DNA of 64,000 bases, taken from positions 62,001-126,000 of the forward strand of contig NW_026042664.1 in assembly GCF_023856365.1 (NCBI RefSeq), read 5' to 3'. The notes beneath the pieces are model-generated. The model worked only from the letters and a program-made list of their open reading frames with translations. It searched no databases and was not told the DNA's origin. The position numbers were made by a program, and so were the translations under genes. This document shows positions 16,344 through 35,913 of the stretch, one piece after another (position 1 is the first letter of the stretch; each line of letters starts with the position of its first letter). This stretch comes from Brienomyrus brachyistius (Eukaryota > Chordata > Actinopteri > Osteoglossiformes > Mormyridae).

Positions 16344-19300
16344 CATCTGCATACAACTTTCACTGAAACAATGGTTGTAATAGATAAATAGCCATTTAAA
16401 ACTTGGCATTTAGCTCAGTGCTTATAATGTGGATTGTGTCCCATATTCCAGATCAAAACTGTGCAGTTTCGAACCTGCATCATGTCTGCTTCAGATTCCA
16501 GCAGCTTCTCTCATCCTTTGTTCATTTACTTCTTCAGCATTTCTCAATAAATTAAGCAAGTTTTTAATTCACCTTTAGTGGAATTCTGTCACTTAAATAC
16601 CAAAATAGAATAACACAGGTGTCGTACTTTTCAACCATTTTTCTTTTGGCTTATAAACGGCATGTGCTACTCTGAGATCACTGACCTGCTGGAGATGTGG
16701 TTCGGAACCGCAGGTGACCTCGAGTTCTTTTTTTTTTCCTCCGTGGAGGGAATCAAACAACAAAAGAGATTAGCCAGAGATCCACCCTGCACGGACTTGC
16801 TGGTATGATGGGAACGGGACCTAGATTTACTGGAAGCACAAAGAGAGCAAACTAAATTCTGCCCAACAGACAGGCGGAACAAATCGCTACAAAAGGTTTC
16901 AGTCACCTGTCTCCCCTGCCAGGACAGCACCTCCCTCCCACAGCGCACCAACAATACATTATACTATTATACCGTGTCTTGGAAAAGTATTGGAATCCTA
17001 CTTAGTGTTTTAAAAAGCAGCACATTTCTAAATTATCTATATCCCAGTCCCTGAAAGCTATAACTAAAGATTACTGAGGGTAAGATGAATCTCTGCTGCA
17101 TCTCATAAGTTCATTAAAAATCGAAACTTCCTTTCTTTCAGAACTGAATTTTCTGCCATGTTGGTCTTTAAAATTGTCCATTCGGCTCCAACAAGCTTTC
17201 GAACTCCAGTTTGAATGAAATATTGGGCTGCGAATGTGAAGTAGACAGGGTCATGGTGAGGAATGCGTCAGGAATATGGGGCGTGTCTGGAAGTCTGTGT
17301 CCATCACCAAAGCCTGTGATATTCATTATTGGCGGTTTGTTTATTGGCTGCTAAGGCTCACAATGGAAGCTCAATACTAAGTGTTTTGAATTACTGAAGT
17401 TTGCATGTTGACGGAGCCGGGATGGATGGATGGATGGATAGATAAATGTTTAATAATACATGCAGTACAAGTGTCAAACTAACTTTACCAGACAAGCCCA
17501 TTAAAACGAGGCTCTCAGTTTCTCTTGAAATTCTTATGTAAAAAAAAAAAAAAATAATAATAATAAACTACTTTGCATGTTACTTTTTAATAGATTTCCT
17601 TTTTAAAAAATTAAATCTGACTACGCAAATCCTTCAACTCCTACACTACCCATCAAGGCAATCCTCAGGATTCCAGCAGCACAGAGTTAACTGATGTTCT
17701 GCGCGGTTCTTAAAAATGCATGAAACTCGCGAGATAAAAATAAAACAACCGCAACAGAGAATACTGAAATTCCGTCTTCATATTACTGAAACATACAGGA
17801 TTAAGAGACAACATGAAGTTGGGAAAGGGATTGGTGGGGGGTGGGGGGTGGGATTAAAGGCACTGTCAGCATAACATCATAAAGACGGCACCGATGTCCA
17901 TTTGCCATGGATTATGTTGTATTCTGCGACTAAAAAGGACCCATAATCTGATTAAGTTCACATCAGACTAATGAGTGAATCTTCTCTGACAGCATTACTG
18001 ACGCATAGCCCGCCATCCAGAGCTGCATTAGTGCGTTATGGGTTTCTAAGGCCCACCTTAACACAGCAGGGAAACACGTGCTGCTTAGTACGCTATTTCT
18101 CGGATCTGTAACATCGTAAGGTCACAGTACAACGTCGTGTCTTTCTGCAACTTTATAGCAGGGCTGAACAGCCAGGTGGCATTTTGGGCATTTTCAAGGT
18201 GAGCCGATGGGTAGGCGAGCCGGCAAAAATCTTGGGGAACCCCCCCCCCCTTTCCCAGTCAGCAAAATTTATTGCACAGCAAAAGTTATGGAGACCCCAG
18301 CTCTGTAAAATTTACTGTGGGAGTCCAAGGAAACTTTAAAAACACAATATCTCAATCTCCGGAGTCCTTTAAACCTAAAAAATATACAAAGAAATCTATG
18401 CTGTGATTCTGCTAGAGAATTTGGGCCCCATGAATGCATATCATATTGGGCCACAAACCCACACCAATGCAGTTATGTTCCAAGTTTTTTACTGTCCTAA
18501 TCTCCCCCCCTTAACTGCGCCCCAGACTTGATGTTCCACGTTACAATTTCAACCAAATGTTGTGTGTTAAAAAAAAAATTAAATTGTGCACCAAAATTTT
18601 TTAACATGAAAGCAAGCATTAATAAAACTTAATCAAATGTTGATTTTTTTTTTTTTATATATAGAATTTCTCATTGTTTTGCTGATATCTGGGAAAACTG
18701 GGTTCATGGATCGGGATGGAAAGGCATGTTCAACGCACATTTTTTTTTAAATATTGATTTCCAGCAACTAATAAGCAAATCGAGGGAAATCTGCAAGGTA
18801 CAAATCTGCAAGGTACAACAGAACCGTTCATCTCATTTCTACCCCGTCAAATCGCGTCCCAGGCTTTCTGGACCTCCCACTGAAATGCATTCAGCGACAT
18901 CCACCTAAACAATTGCATTACCCCGGCAACGGGACTGCAGTAATCTCATTTAGTCTGAGAATTTGTGTGTCAGAAGGTAGAAAATTAGGATACGGACACG
19001 TTGCTCAAAGAGTGCCACGGAGTCACCAGCAGTATCATCAAACACGCCATTTAATACAATAATTTTTTTATCATTGTTTGTATAAATACAAATGATTCTT
19101 ATTAAACAGCATGACTGACTCGTGCAATACAAATAGGCATATGCATCAAAACCTTTATTAGATTTCAGAAATCACAGAAGAAAATCAAGCTTGGCAAAAT
19201 AAAAATTATGCAAAATTATCCAGTATATTTCAGCCGTTTCTATAAATGTACGCTAAGGTGGTACTTGCCAACGCCGAAACAATTCTCTCATCCAGTCACA

Positions 19301-20492
19301 GTGCTCTTTAAAATGGAGATACTTTAATTTATTTAAGGTTGAGTTAAAACACGACATTTAATATTCAGAATAAAATCAAAATCTGATAAGGGATTCACAT
19401 CGTTTACCGTTTAACTGGTATGTCCATTTTCGATAGGCTTGTTGGGTGGGTAAAAACCCTATTTAACTGATCAGGGTCACTTAGGCAAGTTCACCTTAAT
19501 TAAAAACAAAATAACTAAACAGCACATAACTAGTCAAAGTGTAAACTCTGCTGTTGGCAAAAACTGTACGGCTGGACCCCCAAGGGCACCAGCGACTGTA
19601 GGGCCTTGCTTGGCCAGTAGGGGGCCCCCTTGCACGTGACATTGCAAGGATTTGTAAGTTGTAGGGCGCAGATGGGAAACGAGGTGGGGTAAGAAGCATT
19701 TAAAGTGCGGAGCCACATACAGCCATGGGGGTGGGTTTGGGTTTCTAGCACAGCCTGCAAAGACCAGAATAAGTTCCTTTCCTCAACACACTAGCGCCCC
19801 CTTGGCCAAACACGACCCATGGTCACCTTGCAAATCATTAAGCTGCCCTGAACCCCACTCTGCTTTCAGTAAGTGCCATTTAAAAACAATGATATACACA
19901 CATTTTCAGGAGAGCACCTGTGAAGTCACCCCCCCCCCACACACACACACACACTACTGGCATTGTTTGGCACCCGACCCATGTAAACCTGACCCCGATT
20001 TGCATAATTTATTCAGGTATATATCAGAAACCAGGGTTTCTGCCACCTAGAGGCTGTACGGCGCAACAAGAGACAAATCGCCATCAAAAACACAGGACCT
20101 GGAGAATCACCCGGGGTGGGGGGGATACATACTGTCACGTACTGGCGTGGGTGGGGGAGGACGCAGGCAGTGTGGCAGTCAGCCAATGGGCGAATTCACG
20201 AGAAAAAACACTGTATGTTAAAAACCGCTAGCATCCAGCATGAGAGAAAAAGGTCAAAGCGAGTCAGGGTTTTTCCGGGGGGGGGGGGGGGGGGCAGGGT
20301 TGGTCTTACCTACACTGGCATGGGAGGGGTGGGAGGCATTGGTTAATGGTACAATGTGCAAGACAATTATCTGGGAGAGGAAAATTAACTTCCCCTAAAG
20401 TAAAACTAAAGTCACAAGAAAACTGTGGTACCCTCTGTCAATAGACCACACTCAAAAAACTCTGAGTAAAAGAGGAACGTTATTGGCCTGGC

Positions 20493-20495
<3 letters not shown>

Positions 20496-20536
<41 letters not shown>

Positions 20537-20638
20537 GCTTGAAATGCTTTTTACACATTTACACTAATGTATATCACAATGCTACCAAAGCTTTGCAAAT
20601 GACCACAGAGCGGGACTGACACCCAAGTGTGTGTAGAA

Positions 20639-20682
<44 letters not shown>
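20496..20682. repeat. (CT)n and (CA)n microsatellites
   Basis: A CT run covers about 20496-20524 and passes into CACACACA. A pure CA run covers 20639-20682. They flank 100 bp of ordinary sequence just beyond the clcn7 stop codon, likely in its 3' UTR. Confidence 0.9.
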
Positions 20683-20686
<4 letters not shown>

Positions 20687-20954
20687 TCTCTCTCTGAAGT
20701 GCTTTAAAAACATAACGGATAAATTATTTTATGTGCAAACTGGGAGGGGGCAACAAAAAGTCGCAAAACACACATGGAATCGATCCCCTCCCCCATCACA
20801 ACCAACCCTCGGTGAACGAAACCAGAAAGTCAGTCATTGGCATCCCGGGTTCCGGACTTTGCTGAAATGCACGACCGGTGCGGGTTCTGGCGGGGGCTGA
20901 CTGGGGGCAGGGGGGGTTGGCCTGGTGAGCAGCGCGGCAGTCGCCTTCCACGCA

Positions 20955-27349
<6,395 letters not shown>

Positions 27350-27659
27350 TCAGCTCCACTAAACTGGAAATATTCAGCAAAGGTCATACAGGGGTCTTTA
27401 TTGCAAGGATAAGACTCCACTGGTGTGACTCCATGCCTTTGTGGCATTTTTTTCCTGGATTATTCATCAACACAGAGCCACCTTGTACTTTCCATCCTGA
27501 AACCGAAAAATCAATGGCGGAGGCCGAAGAAGCCCAACGCTGACAGGACACTCTAATAACCTTTTTTTTACTCATCATAGCTTCCCTTCTTCCTTGAGGG
27601 TAACATTAGATTCTGGAGGCATGGAACTGATCTGAGATCAGAGCTTCGGGTGTGTATAT

Positions 27660-27844
27660 GGGTGTGTCGAGACTAGATGGTCAGTATGGATAACTAAGGT
27701 GCACTAAAATTGGGTGAGCAGGCAAGGCATGTCACCCAGGTTGTGTGACAATTATTTTATATATATGTATATATATATTCCATCCACCATCCCTCCTTTA
27801 CGGAGAACTGCGTTATTTTTATTGTCCATTACGAAGAAAAAAAA

Positions 27845-27936
<92 letters not shown>

Positions 27937-28943
27937 GTGTATCGAGACTAGATGGTCATTATGGATAACTAAGGTGCACTAAAATTGGGTGAGCAGGCAA
28001 GGCATGTCACCCAGGTTGTGTGACAATTATTTTATATATATGTATATATATATTCCATCCACCATCCCTCTTTTATGGAGAACTGCGTTATTTTTATTGT
28101 CTATTGCAAAAAAAAAAAAAAAAAAACAATACATATATACATATATATTTATGGGTGTATCGAGACTAGATGGTCATTATGAATAACTAAGGTGCACTAA
28201 AATTGGGTGAGCAGGCAAGGCATGTCACCCCGGTTGTGTGACAATTATTTTATATGTATGTATATATATATTCCATCCACCATCCCTCCTTTACGGAGAA
28301 CTGCGTTATTTTTATTGTCCATTGCGAAAAAAAAAAACTATATATATACATATATATTTATGGGTGTATCGAGACTAGATGGTCATTATGGATAACTAAG
28401 GTGCATTCAAATTGGGTGAGCAGGCAAGGCATGTCACCCAGGTTGTGTGACATTAATTATTTTATATATATGTATATATATATTCCATCCACCATCCCTC
28501 CTTTACGGAGAACTGCGTTATTTTTATTGTCTATTGCAAAAAAATAACACAAAAAAACTATATATATATATACACACATATATATTTATGGGTGTATCGA
28601 GACTAGTTGGTCATTATGGATAACTAAGTTGCACTAAAATTGGGTGAGCAGGCAAGGCATGTCACCCAGGTTGTGTGACAATTATTTTATATAAATGTAT
28701 ATATATATTCCCTCCACCACCCCTCCTTTACGGAGGACTGCTTTATTATTAATATCCATTGCGAAAAAAAAACACAAGAAAAAGAAAAAATATCTATCTA
28801 TATATATACATATATATATATATATATACATATATACATATATACATATATATATACATATATACATATATATATACATATATACATATATATATACATA
28901 TACATATACATATATATATATATACATATACATATACATATAC

Positions 28944-29003
<60 letters not shown>

Positions 29004-29430
29004 GTGTGTCGAGACTAGATGGTCAGTATGGATAACTAAGGTGCACTAAAATTGGGTGAGCAGGCAAGGCATGTCACCCAGGTTGTGTGACAATTATTTT
29101 ATATATATGTATATATATATTCCATCCACCATCCCTCTTTTATGGAGAACTGCGTTATTTTTATTGTCTATTGCAAAAAAAAAAAAAACTATATATATAT
29201 ATATATATATACATATATATTTATGGGTGTATCGAGACTAGATGGTCATTATGGATAACTAAGGTGCACTAAAATTGGGTGAGCAGGCAAGGCATGTCAC
29301 CCCAGTTGTGTGACAATTATTTTATATAAATGTATATATATATTCCCTCCACCACCCCTCCTTTACGGAGGACTGCTTTATTATTAATATCCATTGCGAA
29401 AAAAAAAACACAAGAAAAAGAAAAAATATC

Positions 29431-29465
<35 letters not shown>

Positions 29466-29880
29466 GGGTGTGTCGAGACTAGATGGTCAGTATGGATAAC
29501 TAAGGTGCACTAAAATTGGGTGAGCAGGCAAGGCATGTCACCCAGGTTGTGTGACAATTATTTTATATATATATGTATATATATATTCCATCCACCATCC
29601 CTCCTTTACGGAGAACTGCGTTATTTTTATTGTCTATTGCAAAAAAAAAACAGAAAAACTATATATATATATATATATATACATATATATTCATGGGTGT
29701 ATCGAGACTAGATGGTCATTATGAATAACTAAGGTGCACTAAAACTGGGTGAGCAGGCAAGGCATGTCACCCAGGTTGTGTGACAATTATTTTATATATA
29801 TGTATATATATATATATATTCCCTCCACCACCCCTCCTCTACGGAGGACTGCTTTATTTTTATTTCCATTGCAAAAATAA
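27660..29880. repeat. Nine-unit AT-rich satellite array
   Basis: Units begin with GGGTGTRTCGAGACTAG at about 27660, 27935, 28153, 28362, 28590, 29002, 29225, 29466 and 29694. Spacing is 187-412 bases. Each unit carries 'ggtgcactaaaattgggtga', 'catgtcaccc', a TATATATGTATATATAT block, 'ccatccctcctttacgg', an A run and a (TA)n tract whose length explains most size variation. Chance frames through the units are not genes. The array lies upstream of the first recognised clcn7 exon. Confidence 0.95.
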
Positions 29881-30094
29881 AACATTTTAAAACACAAAAA
29901 AAAAAAAAAACGAAAATAATAATAATAAAAATTATTTTGAATGTGTATTCAAATAAGTTTGAATGTGTGTGAACTATATATAAATATATATATACACATG
30001 CATATACAGAAATATATACACACACACACACATATATATATATAAAGACACACACAGACACACACTCACATAAACACATACACACACTGTGTAC

Positions 30095-30470
30095 AGTCTT
30101 ATGCAAAGGTTTGGCACCCCTTGACAAATAACATCTTTTCAATTACAAAAGCAACAATATCAGTTAATACAGTCTCTTTAGGAACTGGGGGGAAAATACA
30201 CAATATTTTCAGCAAACATTGATGAATAGTTACTTTTTATGCCATAAATTGAACAAAATTACAAAATAAAAACATTATTATGGCACTCTGCAAAAGTTTG
30301 GGCACCCTACGTAATCAGTACTTAGTAACACCTCCTCTGCCAGATATCACAGCTTACAAGCGCTTCTTATAGCCAGCTGAAAGGCTTTCAGTTCTTGTAC
30401 TTGGGATTTTCTCACATTCTTCCTTGCAAAAGGCTTCTAGTTCTGTAATATTCTAATATATCAAGGGCTG
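30095..30470 (-). mobile_element. Tc1-like element relic (transposase C-terminus and end sequence)
   Basis: Two copies of a 'gcaaaagtttgggcaccc'-type terminal sequence occur near 30105 and 30290. Between 30310 and 30460 the minus strand gives a decayed C-terminus close to AGYKKRL...ISGRGGVTKY and then a stop. The body of the transposase is absent. Confidence 0.55.
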
Positions 30471-31090
30471 TATTGTCAAATAGGAGATCGGCAGCATTCT
30501 CCCACCTGAGAAAACTGTACTACAATGCCCTTGATAGTGTGTAGAAACACACTCGTCAGCTCTAGTCCTCCTGTAACAACGCAAAAGGACTGGCAACCCT
30601 CAGGTATTTATGCGTGCGATTGTATGATAAATTCACCCTGACAGTCTCACACTTCTCTTGGTACCAACAGGTCTCATGGAATATATAAAAGGCAACTGCA
30701 ACAATTATACTCGGCACTAAACATCGAGGCACGGAAATGCAGCAGAGCTTGTGTATTTCTCAGGATGCATTCTAGTAAAATGCCCGGAAAATGAGCTAAA
30801 GACATATTTCAAGGGGCACTATATAAAACCGATGGAAATTTTACTGATTAAATAAAAGGAAAAGCATTGTTTGAAAAATCACAAATGTTTCTAAGATTCA
30901 ATGCATCGCTTTTTGACCACATCATAGCGATGAACACATCATTGTTCCTGACAATGTCCTAATACAGAAATAAAACTTTATGTTGGTAAACTCAAAAAGC
31001 CTTCAGCTGTCACACTGGCTAACGATCTCAAACGATTATAAAGCAGCATTTTGAAAAGCGCTGTTTTAAAATAACAGCTACAACACTTAC

Positions 31091-31415
31091 CTTGTCTTCT
31101 GGCCAAATGCTTTTCACGGCTTGGCACTCCAACGGTGCTGAAACGAAATTTGTATTTCCTCCTACCTCGTTTGCCCTTCAGTTCTTGTTTTCTCCCTTTG
31201 GATGTTTTTTTCCTTCTTCTTTGGATATTGTTTTTTATTTTTGTTTGTTTTTTTTACTTTGCATGTTTTTCCTTCTTCGGATATTATTTTTTTGGCTTAT
31301 TTTTTTAGACGATGTTTTTTTCGTCTTCTTTAAAAATTGTTTTTTTTTTCATCCTTTTGATGTTGTTTTACGGAACAAGAGCCGTACAGTGCTACTCTAT
31401 CAGGAGGTAGCGCCA
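31091..31415 (-). other. Putative first exon downstream of the 31443-31504 promoter block
   Basis: A strong donor (AAG|GTAAGTG) at 31090 ends a minus-strand segment lying just downstream of a TATA-type promoter block. The segment is A-rich and encodes Lys/Arg-rich frames without a usable start codon, so it may be untranslated. Its partner exon is unknown; the next recognised downstream exon on this strand is clcn7 27233-27297. Confidence 0.3.
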
Positions 31416-31442
31416 ACTGAACGCCTTGAAGCAGTACCCAGC

Positions 31443-31504
31443 TCTTTTATAGGGAGCGTCAACCCGAAGTCAAGTTCTAGAACGTTGCACTCACTTTTCA
31501 TTGG
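31443..31504 (-). promoter_or_regulatory. Promoter-like block: CCAAT, heat-shock-element-like palindrome, TATA
   Basis: On the minus strand, in order: CCAAT (31500-31504), the palindrome GTTCTAGAAC (31474-31483), which contains TTCnnGAA, and CTATAAAAGA (31443-31452). The spacing suits a TATA promoter starting near 31415. What it drives is not known. Confidence 0.5.
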
Positions 31505-32019
31505 TTTCCCAGCTATGCTGTCAGAATAATGTTTGCTGATTGGTCGAAAATTTTAAAACGTACCCGAGTACTGTAAAAAAACTCAAGATCTTGCTACCCT
31601 ACGGAGCACCCATAAGGTGATTTTTTTTATACGTTATATGCAGCTATTTGTAGCAGGCCGTAATTAGACTAATCCACCCTTTGTCAATAAAGCCAACAAG
31701 AGAACAGGTTGCCCAAAGTTTGCTCAGGTACACGCCACAGCACAACCTTAAAAACACATCCAGCACAAATCACACTAGTGAATGACACAGCAAATCACAG
31801 CAATAAAAAAGACCCCTATGGGCAATCCAGCACCCAGACTACAGGTGCCAAAAGGCCCAGCCTGCCTAATAATGAACCCAAAATATACATACAACAAAGA
31901 AAAAGACACAAACAAAAAAGAAAATAAAACTAGCCAGCTGCTCCCACTAAACCCCGCTCCCGAGGCCACTAAGCCGGCTGGCTTGATAATACACGATACA
32001 ACCTCAGATAAAACATATT

Positions 32020-32095
32020 AAAGCAACACCAGGGAGGTTTACAACCTGATCCTTAAAATTATCGACCCGTAATTCCACCTTGAAAACCCCTAAAG
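32020..32095 (+). repeat. Direct repeat, left copy
   Basis: About 70 bases beginning 'attaaagcaacaccaggga' recur at 33345-33415 with roughly 90% identity by eye. The two copies bracket the gypsy integrase relic. Confidence 0.7.
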
Positions 32096-32699
32096 AACAG
32101 TAGTTTACCCCATGACTCACTGCCCCATTCAAACAAAAAAAAAACAGGTTTTTGGGGTAACCTTTAGGTCAGCTCTTCAAAACCAGGTATGAGGACTCTT
32201 CAGCTAATCAGTCCTCTAATTAGAAATCTAATTAGGGAGTTGCAGCGAAAACCTGCATACACACCGGCCCTTTGCGGATAAGATTGTTCACCCCTGAAAC
32301 AAGCAAACAGAAAGGCTGCTACACTGCAAATTCAATATGCCCGCCGATGCTCCACCAAATCTATCAGGACCCTGCCTGTCTTTCCCGTGCCTGCTCCTTT
32401 GCCAATATGCCCTACCATCGGAACATGCACAGCCATCTCGCCCCGGCTATGCCTCCAGTCCGAACTGCAGTTCCTATACCTGCCTATAATTGCCTGGCTA
32501 CAATCCATCCCCCAAAATGAAATTGATGACCCAACGATCACAGCTAAGAATTCTATCCCCAAACCACTGGTCTTCCTCCCCAACCGAACGATCATTCACT
32601 GACCGTGGTAACTTATAAGGGTTGGTATGATGACCAGTGGTGGACCTCACCGAACGTTTAACTGGTCTCTACACCTCGGGGGGGACATAACCTCCTCCA

Positions 32700-33335
32700 T
32701 TATACGAGGCCTACTTGTGGATGCTCTATTGCGACCCCTCCCACCAGCCCTGTCCCCGTAAAATCACAGAGTCCTCATCCGATTCCATTTCTGTTGCCCC
32801 TGTGGGCAACCCAGACTCAGGAGACATTACCAGAACATCTTCCCCTGACATAACAACCCCCTGTGGTACTGGACGCAACTCTGTTCGGTGAACTTGACGG
32901 ACAACCCCGTCCCCCTCCATTGGAGTTGCAGAGTAAACTGCACCCTGATCTTGGGGACACCGAACTACCATATACAAACAGGCATCCCAATGATCCTGTA
33001 TTTTACCTCGAACATGGTTCCGCAAACACACCAGCTGACCTTCATCAAACCCCTAATCATTAACCAACTCATTGTGTTTCCGATTTCGTGGTGTGGCTTG
33101 TTCCTCCAACTAAGCCTTCACATACTCTTGAAGCACCTGCAAACTTTCCTGATGGTTTTGTACCCATTCCTCCAAAGGTCCACCATACTGACTGATCCCG
33201 GCAGGAGCCTGAAGATAGTGTATCGGTAATCGAGGCTCACAGCCAGACCTTAAATAAAAAGGCATCATCCAGTCATTTGGTGGGGTGTAGTATTGTAAGC
33301 TTCTCTGCTGGAGGAAGTGTGTGAAGCAAATTGTG
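32700..33335 (-). pseudogene. Ty3/gypsy-type integrase relic (C-terminal part)
   Basis: The minus strand shows, in order, a YNTTPHQMTG motif like the end of a retroelement integrase core, a PAG...WVQNHQESLQVLQEYV helix region, and a C-terminal GPY/F-like domain (LRNHVRGKIQDHW...YMVV...VRQVHRTELRP). Stops and frame breaks interrupt it. No LTR, protease or reverse transcriptase is visible. It is an old fragment of an endogenous retroelement. Confidence 0.6.
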
Positions 33336-33344
33336 CAAAAAAAA

Positions 33345-33415
33345 TATTAAAGCAACACCAGGGAGGTTTACATCTAGATCCTTAAAATGATCGACCTGCA
33401 ATTCCACCTTGAAAA
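33345..33415 (+). repeat. Direct repeat, right copy
   Basis: Partner of 32020-32095. Both copies share 'ttccaccttgaaaa' at the right end and differ in a few substitutions. Confidence 0.7.
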
Positions 33416-33419
33416 TCCA

Positions 33420-34205
33420 ATTACCATATAAAGGATACAAGATGTAAAGATGACAAATGACATGGCACACATTTGTTGTTTAGACTGTTGTGTCAGGTTA
33501 ATTGAAAGCTGAAGGATCTTAGTGTTTACTAGTCTAAGTAACAGAATGTCTAAACACTGTGCTTGCCTTTATGGGTTTTTAAGCAGAACATATAGGTATA
33601 GAAACATATTAACATTACGTTTCACGATTCACTGACTGGAGAATAGGAGAATATACACATCAATATTACTACTTAAGTTAACTAACCCTAATCCCAACCC
33701 CTATTGGCACGGAGCCCGCCAGGGTTCAGGTGAGATATAAATCTGTAATCTGTATCAATGGTTTTGCTATCCATACCCACCCTATTAATGTTAGCTTCCC
33801 AGGGTTTCTTGTTAGACAAGCTCTGTGTCTCTCTATACCCCCATTTACTGCACGACTGATTGTCCATTTATAAAGAATCAAATAGGGTGAAGATGGTTTT
33901 AGTTTACAATTACTCTGGAAGGTGACCAGATTAAAAAAAACTAAATACCATGCCTACGTGTATGTAATCTCCATCACAGTCCCCATTTTCCCCATAATCC
34001 TCGTTTTGATAGTGCCAATTTGTGTAATGTGAGTTTTTTTTTTTTTTAAAAAACTGTTATAGAAGAACATACTGGATGCCACATGTGTACAATTACCCCT
34101 TTCTAATTAGGGGGGTCCGTTGTGTCAGCTACAGCCTTTACTAACATACACATAAGTATACAGTCTTACAGCACTTTTGTTTTCCTTTTGTATTTAATGG
34201 TTTTC
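33420..34205. other. No gene seen
   Basis: AT-rich sequence without a convincing open frame or RNA gene. Some segments look like worn transposon sequence but none could be assigned. Confidence 0.5.
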
Positions 34206-34212
34206 CATTTAG

Positions 34213-34560
34213 GGGGCAGCATGGTGGTGCAGTGGTTAGCACTGTTGCCTCACACCTCTAGGGCCCGGGTTCGAGTCTCCACCTGGGTCACATGTGTGTG
34301 GAGTTTGCATGTTCTACCCATGTCATCGTGGGGTTTCCTCCGGGTACTCTGGTTTCCCCCACAGTCCAAAAACATGCTGAGGCTAATTGGAGTTGCTAAA
34401 TTGCCCATAGGAGTGTATGCGTGAGTGAATAGTGTGTGAGTGTGCCCTGCGATGGGCTGGCCCGCCATCCTGGGTTGTTCCCTGTCTCGTGCCCATTGCT
34501 TCCGGGATAGGCTCCAGACCCCCCGCGATCCAGTAGGATAAGCGGTTTGGAAAGGCTGCC
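34213..34560 (+). repeat. SINE-like dispersed repeat, about 350 bp
   Basis: It begins GGGGGCAGCATGGTGGTGCAGTGG and has tRNA-promoter-like boxes: GTGGTGCAGTGGTTAGCAC, then GGGTTCGAGTCTCC. It continues through 'gtttgcatgttct' and 'gggataggctcc' to 'aggataagcggtttgg'. A near-identical copy is at 59461-59812. Confidence 0.75.
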
Positions 34561-35910
34561 TAACGCCCTTAATTTGTTTGCAATTTCGCCAGGTAGGCTA
34601 CCTTCTTTAAACTGCGTTTTGCTAGACTACACATTTCGAGATGTTTTATTGTAGTCTTGGTAAATATATATATATAGTTTAGCCTAACCCAGCCACTTAA
34701 GGGAGCAAGCCAGCTCAGGTAGGTGCCAGTCCCAAGCCCGGATTAATGGAGAGGGTTGGCGTCAAGAAATAAAGAGAAATAAAGACAACTAATACTCCTA
34801 GTTTGCGAGATCTGACTGCAATGGCAGCACTGCTACAAGGGTGTGGATAAATCTATACAAATATCACCTGCATGCACATTACTTCTTTTACAATAACCAA
34901 CTCCTGATCCATACTGTTAGTCGTGAAAAAAAAAACTATCGTGTACATAGAGGCCCTGTGTAAAAAGATAACTGCCAAGGAAAAGATCAAAAACATTTAT
35001 TTCAAGGATACAAAGTTTTTATGGTCATGTACAGTGTACAGTGCAATTCTTATTTGATTAACTTGAATGTCTCCACAGACTAGACGATTAAACAAATAAA
35101 GCAGCGCAACATTACAATAACTAATAACAAATAAACAAAGCTCACGAGTACTATTACAGTATTTATATCATTTATTTAAACTTAATTTTACCAGGTAAAT
35201 TAACTACAAAGCAGTTACCACTGCTTTACCTGCTTCTCGGGAGAAATAGCAGATATACGTCATGTATGTGACTAAATTCTTAAGCCAATAAGGGCAAAGT
35301 TGTGTCGTAATGGAGGCGGATCCAGTTTGTGCAGCCGGTTAAAGACACTACGGGCATGTAAATGGAGAACGAAATTATAGTTATACCGAATCTCCTACAC
35401 ACAATACCAAGGTTACCAACTTTGGTCAGCTGACCGGAGTGAGACGTTCAATTCCCGTAAGATTTCTTTGCGCCAGCCTGAGAGTCTGAAAACACGTCAC
35501 ACCAGATGCATGAGAGATGGAAACCTGGGATATTCAGTCGAATCAGATCAAATATGATGCTAAGTTAGTACTAAGTTAAAATATGTTCCGGACTTGTAAC
35601 ATGCACCCATGATTTGGAACAGTCAGCAGGCTGTCTCTGGCCACGCCCCCTACACTCGGTCCGGCCCCTGGCTTTTCCTGAATTCTGATTCCTTTAGATA
35701 AACATTGACTTCATTGATATTGTTATTGATTTATCGACAGACCATCATACGTTTTAGACGTTATAATAACAACACTCTATTGATCCCCAAAGAGAGAAAT
35801 TCTCTCCTTGCCTGCCCCCTCTTACTGTCCATGATACACAAGCACATATGTAGAAAAACGTCAGCTTGGAAGCCAAGGCTGGACTTAACCTACTCCTTAG
35901 GGTTCAACTG
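34561..35910. other. No gene seen
   Basis: Mostly AT-rich sequence with scattered G/C-rich patches near 35290 and 35640. Nothing could be assigned with confidence. Confidence 0.5.
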
Positions 35911-35913
35911 GAA

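Larger units (their letters stand above)
16066..20954. other. Intergenic gap between convergent rgs11 and clcn7
   Basis: No exon or RNA gene was recognised. The left part is rgs11 3' UTR, with AATAAA at 16338-16343 and 16546-16551. The right part is probably clcn7 3' UTR; a minus-strand AATAAA lies at 19154-19159. Simple repeats are at 20496-20535 and 20639-20682. Short proline-rich or arginine-rich frames around 19.5-20.3 kb look like chance products of G/C runs. Confidence 0.6.

Noticed and set aside
27714..29711. Repeated short frames beginning [15 protein letters not shown] in the satellite
   Set aside because: They recur only because the DNA unit repeats, and they dissolve into Tyr-Ile runs encoded by (TA)n.
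27660..29880. Possible CRISPR-like array
   Set aside because: Units of 190-410 bases with variable (TA)n tracts in a vertebrate intron-containing region fit a satellite, not short direct repeats with unique spacers.
31092..31529. 145-codon phenylalanine-rich plus-strand frame
   Set aside because: It is encoded by T-rich DNA that is the complement of an A-rich stretch downstream of the minus-strand promoter block. It has no domain, no splice support, and Phe/Leu composition typical of poly-T.
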